Source of the DNA: DASYPQ01 sp036006425
GTDB taxonomy: Bacteria; Planctomycetota; UBA1135; GCA-002686595
Length of the DNA: 64,000 bases
Assembly: GCA_036006425.1 (NCBI GenBank)
Contig: DASYPQ010000023.1
Span: forward strand, 192,685 to 256,684
Direction: 5' to 3'
The notes beneath the pieces are model-generated. The model was not told the origin of the DNA and did not search any database. It saw only the letters and a program-made list of their open reading frames with translations. The translations under genes and the position numbers were made by a program. Positions 25,621-33,442 of the stretch are shown in pieces; position 1 is the first letter of the stretch, and each line of letters starts with the position of its first letter.

Positions 25621-27034
25621 TCTGGAGTCCGTTCGTCGCGTTCGACCGCGCGCCGCACGGTCCGGTCGCTTCGCGGAACCAGGCCTGCAGGCGCACGAGA
25701 CCGGGGCTCGAGATCCTCGACGTCCCGATCGGTTTCCAGTGCGCGTTGCCGTCCGCGTCCGCGGCGCAGACTCCGAAGTAGGGGAGCGCTCCGCCGATGC
25801 ACAAGTGTCCGTTGCCGACGATCGATCCGCCGGTGCCGCTCGCGGCGAGGAGGAGCGCGGGTTGCCCCGGAGGCAGGCCCGTCGCGAGCACCTCGAGGTC
25901 CGCGGCCGCCACGCTGTTCGTCCCCGAGCCGATCGTCAGCGTCGCGCCTTCCCCGCTCGAGCCGCTGCAGCCGCCGAGCTCGCTCGTGTTGCCGCACGGG
26001 CAGTCGTGACCGAAGCAGAATGCCTCGGCGAAGCTCAGGTCGAGGAGCCGGTTGACGAGCGGCGGAGCGGCCGAGTTGACGCGCACCGAGCCGAAGAGCC
26101 CCGGCGGAGAGCCTTCGCAGTGCTGCTCGAAGTCGACGGCCAGCCGCTGGATGAGATTCAGATGACCGATGACGAGCTCGGAGACGATGAACGAACCCGT
26201 CAGCGTGTTGCAGCCGTTCCCGTTGCCGATGACGCTCAAGCCCGGCACTCCGGGCGGGTTGAACGGGAACCGGACCGCGCCGTTGTACGTGCCGGGGAGG
26301 AGCGGCGTGTTCAGTCCGTTGGAGAAATCGAGGTACCAGTACGTCGACGAGCCGATGCCGTCGACGTAGACGGAGGCGGTCCCGGAATCCGAGTTGAACG
26401 TCGTGAAGTAGTACGCGTCGCTGTCGAGGAGCTCCGTCTGACCTTGCCCGATGAAGTCGCCGGGCTCGCTCACGTAGTAGTAGGAAGCCGGGACGTCCGA
26501 GTAGTTGACGAGGCGCGTGATGAGACTCGGCGCCGCGGCCTGGTAGCGGATCGTTCCGAAGAGTCCGGGATCGACGCCCTCGCAGTGCTGCACGAAGTCT
26601 GCGGCGAATCGCAGGACCTGGTCACCCGCACCGATCTCGAGCTGGGAGATCACGAAGTGTCCCCACAACGTGTTGCAACCCGAGCCGTTGCCCGCGACGG
26701 AGAGACCAGCCGTGCCGGGCGGATTGAACGGGTACCGCGACGCGTAGAGATAGGTCCCGCGATGGAGGGGCGTGCCCGTCCCCGAGTCGAAGTCGAGGAA
26801 CCAGAACGCGCCTCCGCCGGCCTGCTGGATCGTGATGTGAACTCCAGTGGTGGGGGAATAGCTGATGTCGAAGTCCCACAGCGGCTGCGTCAGCAGCCCC
26901 GAATGTCCGCCGCCGACGAAGTCGCCCGGCTGGCTGAAGTACTGGAAGTACGTGGACTGCGCGGAGGCGATGCCCGCCAGCGCGACGACGACGAGCAATC
27001 TCGACGCAAGGAGCTTCAGGGCCGAGGGAATCAT
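25604..27034 (-). CDS. Secreted protein with two internal repeats and a CPC-type C-terminal module
   Basis: The product is 476 residues. The start is the second of two close ATGs because the AGGAGG site then sits 6 nt upstream; the first ATG abuts it. The signal peptide ends near IASA-Q (about 24). Two homologous units of about 155 residues follow, each with YFxxxSxPGDFxGxG, WYLDF/WFLDF, PFNPPGxxGLSVxGNG and FVQHCEG/FEQHCEG. The final part has the cysteine module in a shorter form (CFGHDCPCGN, GGCSGSS, LQAWFREATGPCG). Function is unknown; the repeats look like beta sandwiches. The 3' end overlaps the DinB gene by 17 nt. Confidence 0.75.
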   Translation of the reverse strand: MIPSALKLLASRLLVVVALAGIASAQSTYFQYFSQPGDFVGGGHSGLLTQPLWDFDISYSPTTGVHITIQQAGGGAFWFLDFDSGTGTPLHRGTYLYASRYPFNPPGTAGLSVAGNGSGCNTLWGHFVISQLEIGAGDQVLRFAADFVQHCEGVDPGLFGTIRYQAAAPSLITRLVNYSDVPASYYYVSEPGDFIGQGQTELLDSDAYYFTTFNSDSGTASVYVDGIGSSTYWYLDFSNGLNTPLLPGTYNGAVRFPFNPPGVPGLSVIGNGNGCNTLTGSFIVSELVIGHLNLIQRLAVDFEQHCEGSPPGLFGSVRVNSAAPPLVNRLLDLSFAEAFCFGHDCPCGNTSELGGCSGSSGEGATLTIGSGTNSVAAADLEVLATGLPPGQPALLLAASGTGGSIVGNGHLCIGGALPYFGVCAADADGNAHWKPIGTSRISSPGLVRLQAWFREATGPCGARSNATNGLQITLVP

Positions 27035-27102
27035 GAGCATCCTCCTCCTGGGTCGTCCGGGAACGAACCGCCAGTCTAGCGGGGGACGCGCGATTTGGGG
27101 TC

Positions 27103-27603
27103 TCAGGAGATCCAATGCATGGTGTCGCTGACGACGACCCATGCGCGTTGCTCGCGTTCCACGCGATAGGTGTTCCCCGACGCGCTCAAGCCGTTCTGGA
27201 AGTACCCGCCGTCGACCTCGACGGTGTCCGGGTCGATCCATCGGATGGTCGTCAGACGGAAGAGGATGCCGTGGTCGCTCTGTTCTCCGCGACGGTGGAC
27301 ACCGGGCATGCTGTCGAGATCCGCTGCGGACTCCGGCTCCACCGGCGGAGTGTGCCCCTTGAACCGGGCGAGCAGCGCCGGCGGCGGATCCTTGGGTGCG
27401 TCTCCCTCTTTCCCTTCGGAGAGCGAGAGGAAGATGCAGTCCGGGTTCGAGCCCGAGGCGTTGTGATCGAACTGGTAGCGGAAGACCGCTTCCAGAATGT
27501 CGAGCTCTTCGGCCCAGCGATGGAGAGCAGCGGAGCTCGGCGCGCGGGCACTCGAGCACGCGCCGACGAGCGTCAGCGCGAGAGCGAGTGCGACGCCTCT
27601 CAT
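27103..27603 (-). CDS. Putative lipoprotein, tandem paralogue A
   Basis: The product is 166 residues. The start is the ATG giving MRGVALALALTLVGACSS, a lipoprotein signal with the acceptor Cys in LVGAC; the longer frame has no signal. The mature protein carries ELDILEAVFRYQFDHN, then KDPPPALLARFKGHTPPVEP, then a C-terminal strand pair with IRWIDPDTVEVDGGYF and WVVVSDTMHWIS. These blocks recur in the adjacent paralogue. The second half resembles small secreted beta-sheet proteins; I know no function. The two genes probably arose by tandem duplication. Confidence 0.7.
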   Translation of the reverse strand: MRGVALALALTLVGACSSARAPSSAALHRWAEELDILEAVFRYQFDHNASGSNPDCIFLSLSEGKEGDAPKDPPPALLARFKGHTPPVEPESAADLDSMPGVHRRGEQSDHGILFRLTTIRWIDPDTVEVDGGYFQNGLSASGNTYRVEREQRAWVVVSDTMHWIS

Positions 27604-27719
27604 CACGGGCTCGGCGCGCGACTTGCGCCGAGCGACACCGTGGCTGCCCAGCGGTCTCTTGTCGGGGAGGATGGACTCGCCTTGCTGCTGTGATCGGGAT
27701 CCCACGGGGAAATCGAAGC

Positions 27720-28229
27720 TCATGAGATCCAGTGCAAGTCGTCCCTCACGACGACCCACACGCCATCTCGACGCTCAGCGCGGTACGTGTTCTCGCTCTC
27801 GCAGCCGGAGTGAGATCCGCCGTCAACTTCAACCGTGCTGTCGTCGATCCATCGAATGTTCGTCAGGAAGAAAAGGATGCCCCGACCGCCTTTCTGCTTG
27901 TGACGAACGCTGGAACGCATGCCCGACCCCGCATGGGTGTCGGCGCCGGACGCGGGTTCGACCGGTGGTACGTGATCCTTGAACCGGGCGAGCAGTGAGG
28001 CGGGCGGGTCTTTCGGCAGACCCAGGCCCGTATCGCTGGCGAGCGAGAGGAAGACGTAGTCGAACGCGCTGGGACTGCGACCTGAATGGTTGTGATCGAA
28101 CTGGTAGCGGAAGACCGCTTCCAGGATGTCGAGCTCCGCGGCGGCGCGGTCGACGGGAGCAGCGGAGACTGGCGCTCTCGAGCACGAGCCCATGAGCGTC
28201 AAGGCGAGCGCGAGAGCGAGAGTTCTCAT
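27720..28229 (-). CDS. Putative lipoprotein, tandem paralogue B
   Basis: The product is 169 residues, starting MRTLALALALTLMGSCSR with a lipobox Cys in LMGSC. It shares ELDILEAVFRYQFDHN, a KDPPASLLARFK block, IRWIDDSTVEVDGG and the ending DDLHWIS with the neighbour at 27103-27603, so the pair is a tandem duplication that has diverged between the conserved blocks. A gap of 116 nt separates them. The role is unknown. A DUF2442/DUF4160 pair lies just upstream in the same direction. Confidence 0.7.
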   Translation of the reverse strand: MRTLALALALTLMGSCSRAPVSAAPVDRAAAELDILEAVFRYQFDHNHSGRSPSAFDYVFLSLASDTGLGLPKDPPASLLARFKDHVPPVEPASGADTHAGSGMRSSVRHKQKGGRGILFFLTNIRWIDDSTVEVDGGSHSGCESENTYRAERRDGVWVVVRDDLHWIS

Positions 28230-28260
28230 CGCTGGCTCGGTGCGCGCCGCTCGCGGTGAA

Positions 28261-28560
28261 TCACGGCTCTTCCGCCACGGCATCCGTGCCGTAGTCGGGG
28301 ATCGGTTTGCCGGTGACGAGGGAGTAGAGCACGACCGGATCGAAGTCTGCTCCGTTCGGCCAACAGATCGTGCCCCCGTCCGGCTCGACGCGAACGCGCG
28401 CGAAATACGCCGCATCCTTCAAGGGTGCAAAGACGCCGTGGAACTCGAGCCGCGGTCCGAGGTCGATCTCACCCTCGACCCCGTCATCGAACCGAAGACG
28501 AAGCCGGTGGTCACCCACGGGATTCACCTCGACGACGTCGTGCAGCATCGATTCAGACAA
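28261..28560 (-). CDS. DUF2442 protein, second gene of a DUF4160-DUF2442 pair
   Basis: The product is 99 residues. The block RLRLRFDDGVEGEIDLGP and the later FHGVFAPLKDAAYFARVRVE, then GTICWPNGADFDPVVLY, are typical of DUF2442. The family is small and cytoplasmic, and usually encoded next to DUF4160. Such pairs are often listed among candidate toxin-antitoxin modules, but activity is unproven. The start overlaps the DUF4160 stop by 8 nt, so the two are coupled. Only about 30 nt separate its stop from the lipoprotein gene that follows. Confidence 0.85.
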   Translation of the reverse strand: MSESMLHDVVEVNPVGDHRLRLRFDDGVEGEIDLGPRLEFHGVFAPLKDAAYFARVRVEPDGGTICWPNGADFDPVVLYSLVTGKPIPDYGTDAVAEEP

Positions 28561-28813
28561 GCGGTGCGACCTTTCTGAGGGGGAGTTGCGCTCTCGCGAG
28601 GTTCCAGTCTAGCAGCAGCTCTTCCTGGTGAAGCGCGGCCCATTCGATGACCAGTCCGAGGGCTCTGGGCGGCAGCTCGCCTTCGAGGATCCGCAGAGGC
28701 CGCAGTGCGATCGTCGCTGTGGCGCCCCCGGAGTGAACGTGAAAGTGAGGAGGCGCATTGTCGTTGTAGCGCATCCTGATGATGATCCCGAAAAAGCGGC
28801 TGATCTCGGGCAT
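28553..28813 (-). CDS. DUF4160 protein, first gene of a DUF4160-DUF2442 pair
   Basis: The product is 86 residues. I start at the ATG giving MPEISRFFGIIIRMRYND, the canonical family opening, preceded by an AGGA site; the longer frame adds an unconserved leader. The signature NAPPHFHVHSGG and the following ALRPLRILEGELPPRALGLV are diagnostic of DUF4160. In many genomes the family sits directly upstream of DUF2442 and the pair moves between genomes, as expected for an addiction-like or regulatory module. The biochemical role is unknown. Confidence 0.85.
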   Translation of the reverse strand: MPEISRFFGIIIRMRYNDNAPPHFHVHSGGATATIALRPLRILEGELPPRALGLVIEWAALHQEELLLDWNLARAQLPLRKVAPLV

Positions 28814-28947
28814 GGTCGGCGTCCTGCGCCCCACCGACCAGACCATCCGAGCCGCGGTTACATGCAATCCAGAGTCTTTCACCGGCCACTCAGAGACAGG
28901 GCTTTCACGTCAAGGCTCCTCAGCTCCGGCATTTGTGCCGTGGTCGG

Positions 28948-30102
28948 CTAGTACGTGAATTGCTGCAGCGAGGTCAATCCCGGGGTCACGAGGACGAATC
29001 CGGTGCGTCTCCGCGCGTTGATCGCGATCCGAGTCGAGCTCGCCGGCAGGCTCAAGCCGTCGACCGACTCGACGTACTGTCCCTGCTCGTCGAACACCTG
29101 GATGCTGCTGCCGCTCGGGGCCGTGCTCGAGAACTCCTGGCCGACGAGGAACAGGCGGTGGATGGGATCGAGCGCGACCGCTCGCCCGCTCTGCGCCTGG
29201 CTCGTGGCGCCGGGAAGCGGGACGACGAATCCGGTCTGCGTGGCCAGGTCGTAGAACTCGACGCTGAAGTCGATCTCCGTGCTCGTGCACGCGATGCCCG
29301 TCGCAGGGTCCAGCGCGATGCCGTTGACGTACCCGAAGCCGAGGCCGTTGAACCCGCTTTGCGTTCCGGTCGCGAGGTCGATCAGCCCGAACTGCGGTCG
29401 GCACTGCGGGCAACCGTTCGAGGCCGCGAGGAGCGCTCGGCCGGTCGACGTGTCGAGCGCCATCACGGGCGAGTTGCTGAAGGCGAACACCGGATCGTTC
29501 ACCGTGACGAGCGGCCCGAACGTGTTCGCAGCCACGTTCGAGGAGAACACGAAGGTGTTGCTGCTTCCGCCGTTGTGGAACCCCATGAATGCCGTCGCGG
29601 GAGATCCCTGGCTCTCGCTCATCGACAAGATGATGTCGTTCGCCGTCAGAGCGGGTGTCCACAGGCCGGTGAACGCGTTGGCGCCGAGCGGGTTCATCGT
29701 CAAGTACGTGCGGCGGTCGACGAAGATCGTGCTGACGTGCTCGAACTCGACGAGGCCCACGCTCCGGCCGGCGACCCCCAGGGCGACGAAATCGTTGCTG
29801 GTGTCCGTCTGTCGTCGCACGATCCGGACGATGTTGCCGGTGGTCTGGTCGAAGGTCTCGACGGCGACGTCGTGATGCCCGTTCGGCAGCGTGAGCGCTT
29901 CGCACAGGAGGCCTTCCGTGCCGGGGCGATCGACGTCGTAGCCGAGGATGAATCCGCCGAGCGCCGTGTGCACGAACACGCCGGTGGCTTGCGCGGGGGG
30001 AGATTGGGCGGCTGAGATCGCGGCGAACGCGCCAGTGCTCACGGTCGCGGCGATCCAGCGGCGCCAGCCACGGAAGTGGAGGCAAGTATTCATGGGCGCC
30101 AT
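28948..30102 (-). CDS. Secreted propeller-like protein of unknown function
   Basis: The product is 384 residues from the first ATG of a close pair (MAPMNT); the second ATG would give 381. A signal peptide ends near ISA-AQ (about 33). The rest alternates strands with repeated phrases such as TTGNIVRIV, STGRALLAASNG, DLATGTQSGF, DPATGIACTS and DPIHRLFLVGQ, resembling a beta-propeller with Asp-x-x-x-Gly turns. No enzyme motif is visible and the C-terminal cysteine module is absent. It lies 38 nt downstream of mqnE on the same strand, but shares no obvious role with it. Confidence 0.7.
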   Translation of the reverse strand: MAPMNTCLHFRGWRRWIAATVSTGAFAAISAAQSPPAQATGVFVHTALGGFILGYDVDRPGTEGLLCEALTLPNGHHDVAVETFDQTTGNIVRIVRRQTDTSNDFVALGVAGRSVGLVEFEHVSTIFVDRRTYLTMNPLGANAFTGLWTPALTANDIILSMSESQGSPATAFMGFHNGGSSNTFVFSSNVAANTFGPLVTVNDPVFAFSNSPVMALDTSTGRALLAASNGCPQCRPQFGLIDLATGTQSGFNGLGFGYVNGIALDPATGIACTSTEIDFSVEFYDLATQTGFVVPLPGATSQAQSGRAVALDPIHRLFLVGQEFSSTAPSGSSIQVFDEQGQYVESVDGLSLPASSTRIAINARRRTGFVLVTPGLTSLQQFTY

Positions 30103-30140
30103 TCTACTGCCGGACTCCGGCGCGCCGGATATGTCCGCTC

Positions 30141-31256
30141 CTACTCCGACCAGACAACGTTGTACAGCGTGTCCCGCTCCACGGGCACGCGTCCCGCGTC
30201 GCGGATCCACTGGATCAGCTCCTCGCGCGCGACGAACTGCGGCGTCGTCGCCCCGGCCTCGTGGTAGATCTTCTCCTCGACCACCGTCCCGTCGACGTCG
30301 TCCGCGCCGTAGCTCAGCGCGAGCTGCGCGACCGGAACGTCCATCAGGATCCAGTAGGCCTTCACGTGCGGGATGTTGTCGAGCATCAGCCGCCCGACGG
30401 CGATCTCCTTGAGCTCGTCGAGCGCCGTCGGTCCCGCGACGTGCGCCATCTCGCTGTTCTCCGGGTGGAAACTCAGCGGGATGTACGTCTGGAACCCGCC
30501 GGTCTCGTCCTGCAGCGTGCGCAGCCGGTCGAGGTGGTCGACGCGCTCCTCGATCGTCTCGATGTGCCCGTGCAGCATCGTGCAGTTGCTCTTCAATCCC
30601 GCGCGGTGCACCTTGCGCGCGATCTCGAGCCACTGGTCGCCGCTGATCTTCAGGTGGTAGGTCTCCTGCCGCACGCGCTCGCTGAAGATCTCCGCGCCGC
30701 CCCCGGGCACCGACCCGAGACCCGCGGCGATCAGCTCGGGGAGGACCTCCTCCAACGGCCGTCGCGCCTTCTTCGCGATCTGGTCGAGCTCGACCATCGT
30801 GAACGCCTTCACGTGGATCGACGGGCGCGCGCGCTTCACCGCGCGCAGGAGCTCGAGGTAGTAGTCGTACTCGAGCTTCGGATGGATCCCCGCGACCATG
30901 TGCACCTCGGTCACCGGCTCGTGGAGGTGCTCCCGGATCTTCTCGGCGCACTGCTCGGGCGTCCACCAGTACGCGCCCTCCTGGCCGGGCAGGCGCTGGA
31001 ACGCGCAGAACCGGCACAGCTTGTTGCAGATGTTCGTGTAGTTGACGTGCTGGTTCACGTTGAAGTACGCGACGTCGCCGTGCATCCGTTCGCGCACGTG
31101 GTTCGCCAGCGCGCCGACCGCGTGCACGTCGGCGCGGTAGAGCCGCAGGCCGTCCTCGCGCGACAGGCGCTCGCCGGCGAGCACCTTGTCGGCGACGTCC
31201 GAGAGACCGTTCCCTCGCGCCAGCGTCCGCAGCGCGGGAGTGGCGACCTGCGTCAT
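30141..31256 (-). CDS. mqnE: Aminofutalosine synthase, radical SAM (MqnE)
   Basis: The product is 371 residues. The radical-SAM cluster motif is CNKLCRFC with Cys77, Cys81 and Cys84. Family blocks follow: VTEVHMVAGIHPKLEYDYY, AAGLGSVPGGGAEIFSERVR, and LHGHIETIEERVDHL. MqnE joins 3-enolpyruvoyl-benzoate to SAM-derived adenosine to make aminofutalosine, the second step of the futalosine pathway. The CofH-like alternative is unlikely given the mqnC partner. The start overlaps the mqnC stop by 4 nt (ATGA), so the two are translated together. Confidence 0.93.
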   Translation of the reverse strand: MTQVATPALRTLARGNGLSDVADKVLAGERLSREDGLRLYRADVHAVGALANHVRERMHGDVAYFNVNQHVNYTNICNKLCRFCAFQRLPGQEGAYWWTPEQCAEKIREHLHEPVTEVHMVAGIHPKLEYDYYLELLRAVKRARPSIHVKAFTMVELDQIAKKARRPLEEVLPELIAAGLGSVPGGGAEIFSERVRQETYHLKISGDQWLEIARKVHRAGLKSNCTMLHGHIETIEERVDHLDRLRTLQDETGGFQTYIPLSFHPENSEMAHVAGPTALDELKEIAVGRLMLDNIPHVKAYWILMDVPVAQLALSYGADDVDGTVVEEKIYHEAGATTPQFVAREELIQWIRDAGRVPVERDTLYNVVWSE

Positions 31257-32587
31257 GCGGTCGGCACTCCGGTCCCGGCACCCGAGGCGGACTCCTTCGC
31301 GATCGCGTCCATCTCCGCCGCGCTCGGCGCTGCGTCTGCGCCCGCGGGAGCCGTCGCGGCCGCGCGCGCCCTGGTTTTCGACGCCGCGCGGTGCGTCGCC
31401 GCTGCCTCGCGGTCGACCGGCGCGCGCGATCCGGCGTGCCGCGGATCGACGATGCCGTACCACGAGTTCCGCTGCCGCGGCACGAAGCCCGCGCGCTCGA
31501 TCTGCCGCTCGATCCTCTCGATCGACGCGAGGTGGAAGCATCCCGCGGCGCTGACGACGTTCTCCTCGAGCATCGTCCCGCCGAAGTCGTTGCAGCCGTA
31601 GCGCAGCGTCACCTGGGCCATCTTGAGCCCCTGCGTCACGTAGCTCGTCTGCATGTTGTCGATGTTGTCGAGGACGATCCGCGAGATCGCCTGGACGCGC
31701 AGGTAGACGCCCGGAGTCGTCTTCTTCGGGTACTTCTCCTCCTCGGGCACGCCCGCGGGCTGCATGTTCCAGCACGCGAACGCGGTGAAGCCGCCCGTCT
31801 CGTCCTGCAGGTCGCGCAGGCGCACGAGGTGCTCGATGCGCTCCGCCGCGGTCTCGACGTGGCCGAACATCATGGTCGCCGAGCTCCGGAGCCCGGCTTC
31901 ATGGACCTTCCGGTGGACGTCGAGCCAGCGCTCCGTGCTCGTCTTCTTCGGCGCGATGATCTTGCGCACGCGCTCGACGAGGATCTCGGCGCCGGCGCCC
32001 GGCACGCTGCCGAGTCCCGCCTGCACGAGCTCGGCGATCACGTCCTCGACGGGACGCTTGTCGAGCTTCGAGAGGTGGTCGAGCTCGGGCGCGGAGAGCG
32101 CGTGGCAGTTGATCTGCGGCCAGCGCGCGCGGATGTCCGCCATCAGCTCGCACCACCATGCGGTCTTGATGTACGGATGGTGCCCGCCCTGCATCAGGAG
32201 CTGGCGGCCGCCGAGATCGGCCGTCTCCTGGATGCGCTTCCAGATTTCCTCGCGCGGCAGGACGTAGGCGCCCTCGGCCCCCGGGCGGCGGTAGAACGCG
32301 CAGAATCCGCAGTCCGTGACGCAGACGTTCGTCGGGTTCAGGTTGCGGTCGACGATGTACGTGACGATCGGTTCAGCGTGCTTCCGCGCGCGGACGAGGT
32401 CGGCGAGCCGCCCGAGCGTCAGGATGTCCGCGCGTTCGTGGAGGAGGAGCGCCTCGTCGGCGTCGATCCGGACGCCGTCCTCGACCTTGCCCGCGATGCG
32501 GGCGATCTCGCGGGGTGCCTCCAGGCCGGCGGCCCGCCGCCCCGCGGCGCCGGCAGGGGCGTCGAACGCGCTTCGAACAGGAGGCAT
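31253..32587 (-). CDS. mqnC: Cyclic dehypoxanthinyl futalosine synthase, radical SAM (MqnC)
   Basis: The product is 444 residues, longer than typical MqnC (about 360) because of an Ala-rich C-terminal extension after SWYGIVDPR. The cluster motif is CVTDCGFC with Cys89, Cys93 and Cys96. Other blocks are LLMQGGHHPYIKTAWW, AGLGSVPGAGAEILVERVR and GCNDFGGTMLEENVVSAAG. The enzyme closes dehypoxanthine futalosine to the cyclic form. I start at MPPVRSAFDAP, 47 nt from the divergent thioredoxin-like gene, so a shared promoter region lies between them. mqnB and mqnD are not in this window. Confidence 0.93.
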   Translation of the reverse strand: MPPVRSAFDAPAGAAGRRAAGLEAPREIARIAGKVEDGVRIDADEALLLHERADILTLGRLADLVRARKHAEPIVTYIVDRNLNPTNVCVTDCGFCAFYRRPGAEGAYVLPREEIWKRIQETADLGGRQLLMQGGHHPYIKTAWWCELMADIRARWPQINCHALSAPELDHLSKLDKRPVEDVIAELVQAGLGSVPGAGAEILVERVRKIIAPKKTSTERWLDVHRKVHEAGLRSSATMMFGHVETAAERIEHLVRLRDLQDETGGFTAFACWNMQPAGVPEEEKYPKKTTPGVYLRVQAISRIVLDNIDNMQTSYVTQGLKMAQVTLRYGCNDFGGTMLEENVVSAAGCFHLASIERIERQIERAGFVPRQRNSWYGIVDPRHAGSRAPVDREAAATHRAASKTRARAAATAPAGADAAPSAAEMDAIAKESASGAGTGVPTA

Positions 32588-32634
32588 CGACGAGGATTCT
32601 AGGCTGGCTCCCTCCAAGCTGCGATATTCTGTAG

Positions 32635-33408
32635 ATGATGGCCGCGGTGTCTCCCGACGCACGACTCGGTCCGGCCCGTGCGGTGCGGCGCGGGCTCGCG
32701 CTCGTTTGCGCGAGCCTCGTCGTGCTCGCTGCCTGCGCCAAGGAGACGCGCACGAGCGTCATGGACGAACCTGCCGCGCCGGCGGTGGCGACGCAGACGC
32801 CGGCTCCGGCACCCGCTCCGGCGCCCGCTGTCGCACCGGATCCGGCTCCCGCGCCTGCCGCTGCACCTGCACCTGCTCCTGCACCTGCTCCTGCACCTGC
32901 TCCGGCTCCCGCGGTCGCGTCGAAGCCCGCGGCGGATGCTCCGCAGCCGTCGGTGGGTCTCATCGTCGGGTGCCGCGCACCGGACTTCGAGGCGACCGAT
33001 GTCGACGGCGTGCGGTTCAAGCTCTCCGACTACCGCGGCAAGGTCGTCGTCCTCGACTTCTGGGGCTTCTGGTGACCCCCGTGCCGCAACATGCTGCCGC
33101 ATGAGAAGGTGTTCGTGAAACGCCTCGAAAAAGAGCCCTTCGCGATGATCGGGATCAACACCGATCAGAACCTCGAAGTCTTGAAGACGCAGCTCAAGAA
33201 GTCCGAGATCACGTGGAGGAACGTGTGGGAAGGACAGGTGCCCGCCGGCCGCGGCGCGCTCTCGACCGCGTGGAACGTCCGCGGCTATCCCACGCTCTAC
33301 GTCATCGACGCCCAGGGGATCATCCGGTCCGTGAACCACGGCTCCGGATTGGAGCAGACGGTCGACGCGCTGCTCGCCGACCTCAAGAAAGCCTCTGCCA
33401 ACCGCTAG
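32635..33408 (+). CDS. TlpA-like thioredoxin-fold lipoprotein with in-frame UGA at the redox site (candidate selenoprotein)
   Basis: Reading the TGA at 33073-33075 through, the product is 257 residues. Residues 1-34 form a lipoprotein signal (ALVCASLVVLAAC, Cys34). An Ala-Pro linker spans about 55-95. From about 105 there is a TlpA/ResA thioredoxin fold: GCRAPDFEATDVDG, GKVVVLDFWGFW, then UGA as residue 147, then Pro148-Pro149-Cys150. The frame continues with MIGINTDQN, cis-Pro219 in RGYPTLYVID, and ends at TAG. UGA takes exactly the place of the first Cys of WCxPC. A hairpin follows (separate entry). The natural reading is selenocysteine. The alternatives are a sequencing error or a TGC-to-TGA nonsense mutation. 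The ATG at 33091 would give only a fold fragment. Downstream lies a second thioredoxin-fold gene, 34 nt away. Confidence 0.8.
33090..33103 (+). promoter_or_regulatory. Candidate bacterial SECIS hairpin
   Basis: CATGC (33090-33094) pairs perfectly with GCATG (33099-33103) around a 4-nt loop TGCC whose second base is G. The stem begins 14 nt, and the loop 19 nt, after the in-frame TGA. Below an internal loop, 33084-33085 (CC) can pair with 33108-33109 (GG). Distance, small apical loop and early loop G agree with the known features of bacterial SECIS elements read by SelB. The structure is predicted by eye only. Confidence 0.55.
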
Positions 33409-33442
33409 AACGCGGCGCCGTACACCCGCGCCGTCTCTTTCC

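Noticed and set aside
27440..27460. GGTTCGA-type stretch considered as a tRNA T-loop
   Set aside because: It is in a lipoprotein gene and no acceptor or anticodon stem can be formed around it. Similar matches at 55120 and 58029 also lie in genes.
30116..30129. TCCGG-CGCG-CCGGA palindrome after mqnE
   Set aside because: It is a short stem in GC-rich sequence, possibly a weak terminator but not separable from chance.
33091..33408. Separate small gene starting at the ATG after the in-frame TGA
   Set aside because: It would begin inside a thioredoxin fold just after the active-site Cys, has no ribosome-binding site, and shares the frame with the upstream part. Readthrough explains both halves better.
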